This document shows positions 58,235 to 64,000 of a DNA stretch of 64,000 nt, piece by piece. This DNA comes from Caulobacteraceae bacterium (GTDB lineage Bacteria; Pseudomonadota; Alphaproteobacteria; Caulobacterales; Caulobacteraceae), in the NCBI GenBank assembly GCA_947475465.1, contig CANJLK010000008.1, positions 1 to 64,000 on the forward strand, written 5' to 3'. Numbering within the stretch: the first letter of the stretch is position 1; each line of letters begins with the position of its first letter. The notes under the pieces were generated by a model that was not told where the DNA came from, searched no databases, and worked only from the letters and a program-made list of their open reading frames with translations. The translations under genes and the position numbers were made by a program.

Positions 58235-59023
58235 TCACCAGATGGTGCGACCGCCATCGACGACCAGGTCGTGACCCGTGACATAGCCCGCGCCGTCGGA
58301 GGCCAGGTAGGCGACGGCGTTTCCGATGTCCGACGGCTCTCCGTGCCGGCCCATGGGCACGCCCGCGGCGATCTTCGCCCGGACCTCCGGCTGCCTTGAA
58401 CGTCCGGGACGTTCGATATAGCCGGGCGTGACCGTGTTGACGGTAATGCCCCAGTGGGCGACCCCCACCGCCAGGTCGCGGGTGAGACCCGTCAGGCCGG
58501 CCTTGGCGGCGGTGTAGGAAACCCCCCGGAAGGGCCCGCGCGGATGCTCCCGGTCCACGGCGTTGACGCTGCCCGTCCCGTCGTTGCCGACGACCGCCAG
58601 AATGGAGCTGATATTGATGATCCGCCCGAAACCCTGGTCGCGCATCACCTCGATCGCCGCCTGGGCGAGGAAGAACTGGGCTTCGAGATTCACGCCCACG
58701 ACCTGACGCCAAGCGTCGACGGTGTAGTCCAGGAGCCGGTCCTCGTTGCCGCCGCCGGCGTTGTTGACCAGGATATCCAGCCGTCCGAACCGATCCTTGG
58801 CGGCCTGGACGATGGCGGCCCGGTCCTCGGGAACCGTGACGTCAGCGGCGAGAATCTCGACGCGGCCCGGCGCGCCTGCGAGCGCCTGCGCCGTGGCCTG
58901 GAGGGGTTCCAGCCGGCGGCCCACGGCCAGGCAGTCCACGCCCGCCGCGGTCAGGGCCTCGACGACACCCTGGCCGATGCCCGTGCCGCCGCCCGTCACG
59001 ATCGCCGCCCTGCGTTGCGTCAT
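58235..59023 (-). CDS. SDR-family oxidoreductase
   Basis: A 262-residue short-chain dehydrogenase. The NAD(P) motif is VTGGGTGIGQGVVE (TGxxxGxG), NNAGGGN is the NAG site, and the catalytic set is Ser (INISSILAV), Tyr and Lys (YTAAKAG). LAVGVAHWGITVNTVTPGYIERPG is the conserved C-terminal PG segment. Substrate unknown. GGGGGA eight bases upstream supports ATG 59023. Confidence 0.92.
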   Translation of the reverse strand: MTQRRAAIVTGGGTGIGQGVVEALTAAGVDCLAVGRRLEPLQATAQALAGAPGRVEILAADVTVPEDRAAIVQAAKDRFGRLDILVNNAGGGNEDRLLDYTVDAWRQVVGVNLEAQFFLAQAAIEVMRDQGFGRIINISSILAVVGNDGTGSVNAVDREHPRGPFRGVSYTAAKAGLTGLTRDLAVGVAHWGITVNTVTPGYIERPGRSRQPEVRAKIAAGVPMGRHGEPSDIGNAVAYLASDGAGYVTGHDLVVDGGRTIW

Positions 59024-59181
59024 CAGAAGGTCCCCCAAGCGTGTGGCGACTTTGCCCGCGCAGGGCGATAGCGCCGTTTGCTGTGGACGGGAAGTTCGCG
59101 CAGGGCCTTCGACCCTCGGCTTTGCGGCGGTTCGGCGATATCTTGCGGCGCCGGCTTGAATGGCCGGCCTTGCCGCGGGGA

Positions 59182-59544
59182 ATGTTTGTGACGCCGAAAT
59201 CCGTGACCCTCCATGGCATCAAGGCCTGCGACACGATGAAGAAGGCGTGGACCTGGCTGGACGGGGCCGGCGTCGCCTACGATTTCCATGACTACAAGAA
59301 GCAGGGGATCGATGCGGCGACCCTAAAGAGGTGGGCGGACAAGGTCGGCTGGGAGGTGCTGCTCAACCGGGCCGGCACGACCTTCAAGAAGCTGCCGGAC
59401 GCGGACAAGACCGGGCTCGACGAGGCCAAGGCCATCGCCCTGATGAGCGCCCAGCCCTCGATGATCAAACGCCCCGTGCTCGACGCGGACGGCGAATTGG
59501 TGGTCGGCTTCAAGCCGGAGATCTACGCCAAGACCTTCGGATGA
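59182..59544 (+). CDS. ArsC/Spx-family (YffB-like) protein
   Basis: A protein of about 120 residues with the thioredoxin-like arsenate reductase fold: KSVTLHGIKACDTMKKAWTWLD carries the single N-terminal Cys, then YDFHDYKKQGIDAATLKRW, LLNRAGTTFKKL and the cis-proline RPVLDADGELVVGF. This is the YffB subgroup; true arsenate reduction has not been shown for it. The start may be ATG 59182 or GTG 59188, which has better-spaced GGGG. A weak stem-loop (59582-59598) follows the stop. Confidence 0.85.
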   Translation: MFVTPKSVTLHGIKACDTMKKAWTWLDGAGVAYDFHDYKKQGIDAATLKRWADKVGWEVLLNRAGTTFKKLPDADKTGLDEAKAIALMSAQPSMIKRPVLDADGELVVGFKPEIYAKTFG

Positions 59545-59680
59545 TAGGTCGCAGGATAATATAAGGCATTCAACCCGTTGCGGGTCGGGCAGCGACCCTG
59601 CGCCTTTTCGGCGCGCGCGGCGGAACCGGGGGCGTGGGCCGGAGTTTCGGTGGCTCACCCCACGCCCGCGGAGACCTGCC

Positions 59681-60196
59681 ATGCCGACCCAAGACGCCCC
59701 CGACGCCGTCGCCCTGCTGAAAGCCGATCACCGCAAGGTCGAGGAGCTGTTCGCCAGCTTTGAAAAAACCACCGGGGCCGCCAAGAAGCGGGCGCTGGCC
59801 GAGCAGATATGCCTTGAACTGACCGTCCACACCAAGATCGAGGAAGATATCTTCTACCCGGCCTGCGAAGGCGCGGTTGAGGAAGACCTGCTGCGCGAAG
59901 CCTATGTGGAGCACGACGGCGCCAAGGTGCTGATCGCCGAGATCGAGGCCGGCGGGCCCGATGACAAGTTCTACGACGCCAAGGTGAAGGTGCTTTCCGA
60001 GATGATCGAGCACCACGTCGAGGAGGAGGAAAAGCGGGTCGAGGGGATGTTCTCCCAGGCGCGCAAGGCCGGCCTCGACATGGATGACCTGGGCGCGCGA
60101 ATGGCGGACGAGAAGCAGCGGCTGGTGGCTGACTACAAGGCCGCTGGCCCGCCCACACCGGAAACGCCGACATTCACCGCCACAGAACTGCGCTAG
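59681..60196 (+). CDS. Hemerythrin-domain protein
   Basis: A 171-residue protein with an HHE cation-binding domain: LKADHRKVEELFASFEKT, HTKIEEDIFYPA and MIEHHVEEEEKRVEGMFSQARKA supply the His/Glu ligands of a di-iron site. The end is an acidic/basic helical tail (ARMADEKQRLVADYKA). Such proteins bind oxygen or iron in the cytoplasm. It is 37 bases upstream of the DUF2252 gene on the same strand. Confidence 0.93.
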   Translation: MPTQDAPDAVALLKADHRKVEELFASFEKTTGAAKKRALAEQICLELTVHTKIEEDIFYPACEGAVEEDLLREAYVEHDGAKVLIAEIEAGGPDDKFYDAKVKVLSEMIEHHVEEEEKRVEGMFSQARKAGLDMDDLGARMADEKQRLVADYKAAGPPTPETPTFTATELR

Positions 60197-60233
60197 GCGC
60201 GGCCTTGGGCGGGGCCGCTCGCAAGGGACGGGC

Positions 60234-61424
60234 GTGACCAGGCCGGAAGAGCGGTCCGCCCGCCTTGTCCAGACGCGCAACCTGAAGATGGCGCGCTCGG
60301 CCCACGCCTATGTGCGTGGGTCGACGGTCAAGTTCTACGAATGGCTGGAGGCCAGCGCGGGCAGGATTCCGGACGGCCCGCCGGTCTGGATCTGCGGCGA
60401 CTGCCACATGGGCAACCTTGGGCCTTTGGCCGACGCCAGGGGCCGCGTGGCGGTGCAGATCCGCGACCTCGACCAGACGGTGATCGGCAACCCGGCGCAC
60501 GACCTGATCCGGCTGGGCCTGTCCCTGGCCTCGGCGGCTCGCGGCTCGAACCTGCCGGGGGTCACGACAGCACGCATCCTTGAGGCCCTGGTCGCCGGCT
60601 ACGAGGCCGCGCTGATGGGCGAATTCAAAAAGGAATACGACGGCGACCGGCGGCCCAAGCAGATCGGCTCGCTGCTGGATGAATCCGTGAAACGCCGGTG
60701 GCGGCATCTGGCCCTGGAACGTCTGGACACCGTCAAGCCGGTCGTGCCCTTGGGAAAGAAGTTCTGGGCTCTCACGGACGAGGAGCGCGAGGCGCTGAAA
60801 GCGCTGTTCGACCAGGAGGCGGTGCACGAGATGGTCACCGGCCTACAGGGCCGCGACAGGCATGATTCGGTGCGCCTGGTGGACGCGGCCTACTGGATGA
60901 AGGGCTGCAGCTCGCTGGGCCGCCTGCGCTATGCCGCCATGCTGAGGGTGGGGCAGGGCAATTCGTCGTCGCTGTGTCTGGTGGACGTGAAGGAGGCGGT
61001 GACAGCGGCCGCGCCACGGGCGATGGGCATCCCCATGCCACGCGATAACGCCGTGCGCGTGGTGACCGGCGCACAGGCCCTGTCGCCCAACCTTGGCCGC
61101 CGGATGATCGCCGCAAGGCTGTTGGGCCGCGGCGTGGTGCTGCGCGAGCTGATGCCCCAGGATCTCAAGATCGAAGTCGACCGGCTGACCCAGGACCAGG
61201 CGACAACCCTTGCCGGCTATCTCGCCGGTGTGGTGGGCCGCGCGCATGGCCGGCAGATGGACAAGGCGACCCGCGACACGTGGCTGACCGAGCTGGGCAG
61301 GGCGCGCGGCTCGACCCTGGACGCTCCCTCGTGGCTATGGACCAGCGTCGTGGACCTGGTCGCCGTGCTTGAGGCCGCGTACCTCGACCACTGTCGCCGG
61401 TTCGTCCTGGCGAGCGCCGCCTGA
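60234..61424 (+). CDS. DUF2252-family protein
   Basis: A 396-residue protein with the DUF2252 signatures: FYEWLEASAG, WICGDCHMGNLG, IRDLDQTVIGNPAHDLIRLGLSL, the ERR-type DAAYWMKGCSSLGRLRYAAML and LDHCRRFVL. The GDxHxxN pattern matches a kinase-like (APH) fold catalytic loop, hence a possible small-molecule phosphotransferase. Its substrate is unknown. The GTG at 60234 is used because AAGGGACGGGC lies before it; the frame to 60084 overlaps the hemerythrin gene. Confidence 0.88.
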   Translation: MTRPEERSARLVQTRNLKMARSAHAYVRGSTVKFYEWLEASAGRIPDGPPVWICGDCHMGNLGPLADARGRVAVQIRDLDQTVIGNPAHDLIRLGLSLASAARGSNLPGVTTARILEALVAGYEAALMGEFKKEYDGDRRPKQIGSLLDESVKRRWRHLALERLDTVKPVVPLGKKFWALTDEEREALKALFDQEAVHEMVTGLQGRDRHDSVRLVDAAYWMKGCSSLGRLRYAAMLRVGQGNSSSLCLVDVKEAVTAAAPRAMGIPMPRDNAVRVVTGAQALSPNLGRRMIAARLLGRGVVLRELMPQDLKIEVDRLTQDQATTLAGYLAGVVGRAHGRQMDKATRDTWLTELGRARGSTLDAPSWLWTSVVDLVAVLEAAYLDHCRRFVLASAA

Positions 61425-61518
61425 CGAACCGGCCTGCATCCGATCAGGTTGCGCGCGGCGACTAGGGTGTGAAAGGTGGCGGGCGGTTCCCGTCGCCGGA
61501 GCCCTCGGAGTCCGCATC

Positions 61519-62037
61519 ATGGACGATCTCTTTCGCAGCTACTGGTGGCTGCTCTTCCCCATCGGCGCCTTCGTGTTCGGCGCCTGGGACCGCTGGCTGA
61601 ACTACAAGCGCAGCCGCGACCAACTGGACCTGATCAGGACCTTCGCCGCCCAGGGCAAGGAGGTGCCGCCCGAACTGATGCAGCAGATTCGAGACGAGGG
61701 CGCGGGGCCGGGGCCTCCGCCAGGATATCCGCCGCAAGGGCCCGACGGGCCGGCAGCCGGCCCAGGCTACGGTCCCCAGGGATACTGGGGAGGCTATTGG
61801 TCCTCACCTCGGCACATGCGCCGCGCCTGGCGGGGCTACTACAGGTGGGGCCCCTATTGGCAGTGGCGCCGGGTGCTGATCACCGGCGCGTTGGCGGCCG
61901 GGTTCTGGTGGGCCGCCATGGACGGCAACTGGCCCGGGACCTATGGACCCTTCCGGCTTGTAGCCATCGTCATGACGGTGATCTTCGTGGGCAATCTGCT
62001 CAGTGCGCTGCTGTTCTCGCGTTTCCGGGACAAATGA
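61519..62037 (+). CDS. Membrane protein with Gly/Pro/Tyr-rich loop
   Basis: A 172-residue protein: an N-terminal membrane helix (WWLLFPIGAFVFGAW), a short helix (LDLIRTFAAQGKEVPPELMQQI), a Gly/Pro/Tyr-rich loop (about residues 60-115), then two C-terminal helices (LITGALAAGFWWAAM and LVAIVMTVIFVGNLLSALLF). It overlaps the sigma-factor gene by four bases (ATGA), so it belongs to that operon and may act as a sensor or anti-sigma partner; this is inference. Confidence 0.7.
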   Translation: MDDLFRSYWWLLFPIGAFVFGAWDRWLNYKRSRDQLDLIRTFAAQGKEVPPELMQQIRDEGAGPGPPPGYPPQGPDGPAAGPGYGPQGYWGGYWSSPRHMRRAWRGYYRWGPYWQWRRVLITGALAAGFWWAAMDGNWPGTYGPFRLVAIVMTVIFVGNLLSALLFSRFRDK

Positions 62038-62573
62038 GCCCGGCGAGCCTCGACGAGGCTCTGGTCGCCGCCGCCCAGGGCGGATCGGCCGAGGCCTTCG
62101 CCCGGCTGGTCGAGCGCCATCAGCAGGCGCTGCGGGCCTTCCTGCGCCGCGCCTGCGGCGACTGGTCGACAGCCGACGACCTGGCGCAGGAGACGTTCCT
62201 GGCGGCCTGGACGCAGCTCGGCCGACTGCGGGCTGGGGCCAGCGTACGGGCCTGGCTGTGCGGCATCGGCTACAACAAGCACCTGACGGCGCGACGGTCA
62301 TGGGCCCGGGACCGGGCGCGGGACGCGCAATATGGCGAAGGTGGCGGCCCCGCGCTGGAAGCCGCGCCGAAGGACCGGGTGGCGCTGGAGCGGGCGATGG
62401 CGGACCTGCCTGTCGAGCAACGGGCCTGCGTCGCCCTTTGCCTGGCCGCGGAGTTCAGCCATTCCGAGGCGGCCGAGGCCCTGGACCTGCCGCTCGGGAC
62501 GGTGAAGAGTCATGTGACGCGGGGCCGCGCGCGGCTGCTGCTGGCGTTGGGAGTTTCCGATGACGAAGGCTGA
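62034..62573 (+). CDS. ECF-type RNA polymerase sigma factor 1
   Basis: A 179-residue ECF sigma factor. Region 2 has AFARLVERHQQALRAFLRRA and DWSTADDLAQETFLAAWTQ (core binding and -10 recognition); region 4 has LPVEQRACVALCLAAEFSHSEAAEALDLPLGTVKSHVTRGRARLL (a helix-turn-helix for -35). Between two overlapping membrane-protein genes it forms a sensor-sigma-membrane protein module. The promoter it reads is unknown. Confidence 0.93.
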   Translation: MSPASLDEALVAAAQGGSAEAFARLVERHQQALRAFLRRACGDWSTADDLAQETFLAAWTQLGRLRAGASVRAWLCGIGYNKHLTARRSWARDRARDAQYGEGGGPALEAAPKDRVALERAMADLPVEQRACVALCLAAEFSHSEAAEALDLPLGTVKSHVTRGRARLLLALGVSDDEG

Positions 62574-62868
62574 CGATCGGCTGAGGGCGGCGTTCGCTCT
62601 GAATGACCCGCCGCCGCGCGACGCCGGATTCTCGGCCGCGGTTATGGAGCGGGTGATGCGCCGACGGTTTCTGGAGGACCTCGCCTGGCAGGGCGTGCTG
62701 GCGGTGGCGGGCGCCGGCCTGCTCGGGCTGTTGTGGCGGCCGCTGCAGACGATGCTCGTGTCGCTGTCCCAGAGTCTGGCTCCCGCCTTCGCCGTCCTGG
62801 CTGTGCTAGTCTGCGGCTGGGTGATCCTCAATGGGCGGGGCGATTCCGACGCGATCCTGCAAACATGA
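62560..62868 (+). CDS. Small membrane protein, possible anti-sigma partner
   Basis: A 102-residue protein beginning MTKADDRLRAAFALNDPP, a short helical N-terminus, then two membrane helices (VLAVAGAGLLGLLW and LAPAFAVLAVLVCGWVIL). It overlaps the sigma factor 1 gene by 14 bases, so it is co-translated. The layout of a cytoplasmic segment followed by membrane helices fits an anti-sigma factor, although no zinc motif is present. Confidence 0.65.
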   Translation: MTKADDRLRAAFALNDPPPRDAGFSAAVMERVMRRRFLEDLAWQGVLAVAGAGLLGLLWRPLQTMLVSLSQSLAPAFAVLAVLVCGWVILNGRGDSDAILQT

Positions 62869-62972
62869 CCAAGATTTCATCCGGGCGGCTGCATCTGAAC
62901 CCGGCGCCGTAAGGCTCTTCCTCATCAGAGACGGGCTGGAATGGCCCGCTGATATCGAGAAGGGACCAGACG

Positions 62973-63350
62973 ATGGAAATTCTAATTCCGATCACGATGT
63001 TCATCATGATCGGCGCGATCGTGATCCTGCCGCGCTACTTCCGCAGCCAGGAACGTCAGAAGATGGCCGAAGCCCTGCGCGCGGCGATCGAGCGTGGCGA
63101 GACCATCCCGCCGGACTTCATGACCTCGCTTCAAATGCAGACGACGGTGAAGCTGCCGCCGTCGCCGGCCCGCGACTTGCGGACCGGAATCATCTGGCTG
63201 GGCGTGGCGATTGGCATCGCCGGCTTCGGCGTCGCGCTCGGCTTCGAGGAGCCGGACGCCACCTTTCCGCTGATCGCCTGCGCGGCGTTCCCGGGCTTCA
63301 TCGGCCTGGCGTTCGTGATCCTGGGCCTGATCAACAAGAAGGGCGCCTAG
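62973..63350 (+). CDS. DUF6249-like membrane protein
   Basis: A 125-residue protein: one N-terminal helix (ILIPITMFIMIGAIVILP), a short cytoplasmic helix (SQERQKMAEALRAAIERGETIPPDFM), then two C-terminal helices (IIWLGVAIGIAGFGVALGF and IACAAFPGFIGLAFVILGLI). The helix with 'MaeALraaiErGe.iPpd' resembles the one in the 61519 gene (LDLIRTFAAQGKEVPPELM). It is 28 bases before a second sigma factor gene. Confidence 0.7.
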   Translation: MEILIPITMFIMIGAIVILPRYFRSQERQKMAEALRAAIERGETIPPDFMTSLQMQTTVKLPPSPARDLRTGIIWLGVAIGIAGFGVALGFEEPDATFPLIACAAFPGFIGLAFVILGLINKKGA

Positions 63351-63377
63351 GGGCCATAAGGCGCGGGGAGAGACCCA

Positions 63378-63947
63378 ATGGCGGGTCCACATCTTAAGTT
63401 CGCCAGCCTGCACGACGTGGAGCTTTGCACCCACGCCGCGACGGGGGAGCGGCGCGCCTTCGGGGAGCTGGTGCGCCGGCACGGCTCGGCCGTGCGTGGC
63501 GTGCTGCGGCGCATGGGCGCGCAACCGGCGGAGGCCGACGACGTGGCCCAGGACGCCTTCCTGGCGGCGTTCGAAGGGATCGCGGAGTTTCGTGGCGAGG
63601 GCGCCTTCGCGAGCTGGGTCAAGAAGATCGCGGCGCGGCTCTACCTGCGCCGCCTGCAGAAGGACCGCCGGCTGGGCGCGCTGAGCGTCGAGGCTGCCGA
63701 GGAGGAGGGGCCGGACGCGGATGGCCGCATCGACCTGGACGAGGCGCTGAAGGCGCTGGGACTGGCCGAGCGGCTGTGCGTCACCCTCTGCTACGGGGCC
63801 GGGGTGTCGCACGCGGAGGCGGCGGAGGCCTTGAACCTGCCACTTGGAACGGTCAAATCGCATGTCAAACGTGGTCTGGAAAAGCTCAGAACGCGACTGG
63901 CGCCCTCGACGGGCGTTGATCTATCCGGGAGGCGGGGCAATGGCTGA
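63378..63947 (+). CDS. ECF-type RNA polymerase sigma factor 2
   Basis: A 189-residue ECF sigma factor, similar to sigma factor 1. Region 2: AFGELVRRHGSAVRGVLRRM and EADDVAQDAFLAAFEGIAEF; region 4: LGLAERLCVTLCYGAGVSHAEAAEALNLPLGTVKSHVKRGLEKLR. The two share the SHVxRG end and an HAEAAEAL-type turn, suggesting duplication. It overlaps the next partial gene by eight bases. Confidence 0.93.
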   Translation: MAGPHLKFASLHDVELCTHAATGERRAFGELVRRHGSAVRGVLRRMGAQPAEADDVAQDAFLAAFEGIAEFRGEGAFASWVKKIAARLYLRRLQKDRRLGALSVEAAEEEGPDADGRIDLDEALKALGLAERLCVTLCYGAGVSHAEAAEALNLPLGTVKSHVKRGLEKLRTRLAPSTGVDLSGRRGNG

Positions 63948-64000
63948 GATCGATTTCGAACGCCGGTTGGAACGCCTGTTCGACAGCTCGCCCGAAATGC
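63940..64000 (+). CDS. Start of a gene after sigma factor 2 (cut by window edge)
   Basis: Twenty codons are visible, beginning MAEIDFERRLERLFDSSP. GGCGGGG lies just upstream. It overlaps sigma factor 2 by eight bases, like the small membrane gene after sigma factor 1, so a second anti-sigma-like partner is likely. The rest is outside the window. Confidence 0.55.
   Translation, partial: MAEIDFERRLERLFDSSPEM

Noticed and set aside
58107..58712. Upstream 600-base extension of the PQQ protein frame
   Set aside because: It overlaps the SDR gene, gives an Arg/Gly-rich product without family match, and places the signal peptide far inside the protein.
59582..59598. Stem-loop GGGTCG...CGACCC after the ArsC-like gene as a terminator
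   Set aside because: The stem is only six bases and the T run is short and displaced, so it is mentioned but not listed as a terminator.

Overview
This window is chromosomal DNA of an alphaproteobacterium, most likely a member of Caulobacteraceae (Caulobacter/Phenylobacterium-like). The evidence is the high GC content, the FlbT/FlaF/FlmG/FlaEY flagellin cluster, a GTTC-N7-GTTC type LexA box at ssb, frequent TTG starts, and a gyrA-coaD-cyclophilin-queA-tgt neighbourhood. No phage, transposase or CRISPR array is visible. The genus is an inference; a 16S or whole-genome comparison would settle it.

Layout. 1-11 kb: end of a MoxR ATPase gene, then a flagellin-glycosylation and filament region: an SpsF/FlmC-like cytidylyltransferase, a PseH/FlmH-like acetyltransferase, the FlmG-type TPR glycosyltransferase, FlbT and FlaF, two flagellins, a FlaG-like protein and a FlaEY-like 948-residue protein. 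A sigma-54 promoter with two upstream palindromes resembling FlbD ftr sites lies in front of the first flagellin. 11-15 kb: small envelope proteins, SOS-controlled ssb, and a tandem pair of unusual thioredoxin-fold plus 2OG-Fe(II) dioxygenase fusions. 15-25 kb: housekeeping genes gyrA, coaD, two cyclophilins, queA and tgt. 25-27 kb: tRNA-Lys(TTT) and a PEP-CTERM exported protein. 27-31 kb: the ATP-grasp / alpha-E / transglutaminase operon of unknown product. 31-37 kb: tamA-tamB, then phhA. 38-41 kb: hspQ, ppx/gppA, rlmE, and an unknown gene that carries a LexA box at its start and a ~100-bp palindromic element inside its coding sequence. 41-50 kb: NAD(P)-dependent oxidoreductase-like protein, MFS transporter, LysR regulator, methyltransferase, guaB, MAPEG protein, an RNA methyltransferase and guaA. 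50-56 kb: a compact copper-resistance module (copB-copA-csoR, with a divergent copper P-type ATPase and a shared palindromic operator). 56-64 kb: PQQ quinoprotein with cytochrome c domain, SDR, ArsC-like protein, hemerythrin, DUF2252 protein and two successive ECF-type sigma factor modules with small membrane partners.

How the genes work together. The first 11 kb makes, sugar-modifies, times and assembles the flagellar filament. The copper module senses, exports and oxidises copper. TamA and TamB deliver envelope material. guaB and guaA bracket two unrelated genes in the GMP pathway segment. The least explained items are the SOS gene with its in-frame palindrome, the dioxygenase fusions whose peroxiredoxin-like domain has no cysteine, and the two sigma modules at the right end.
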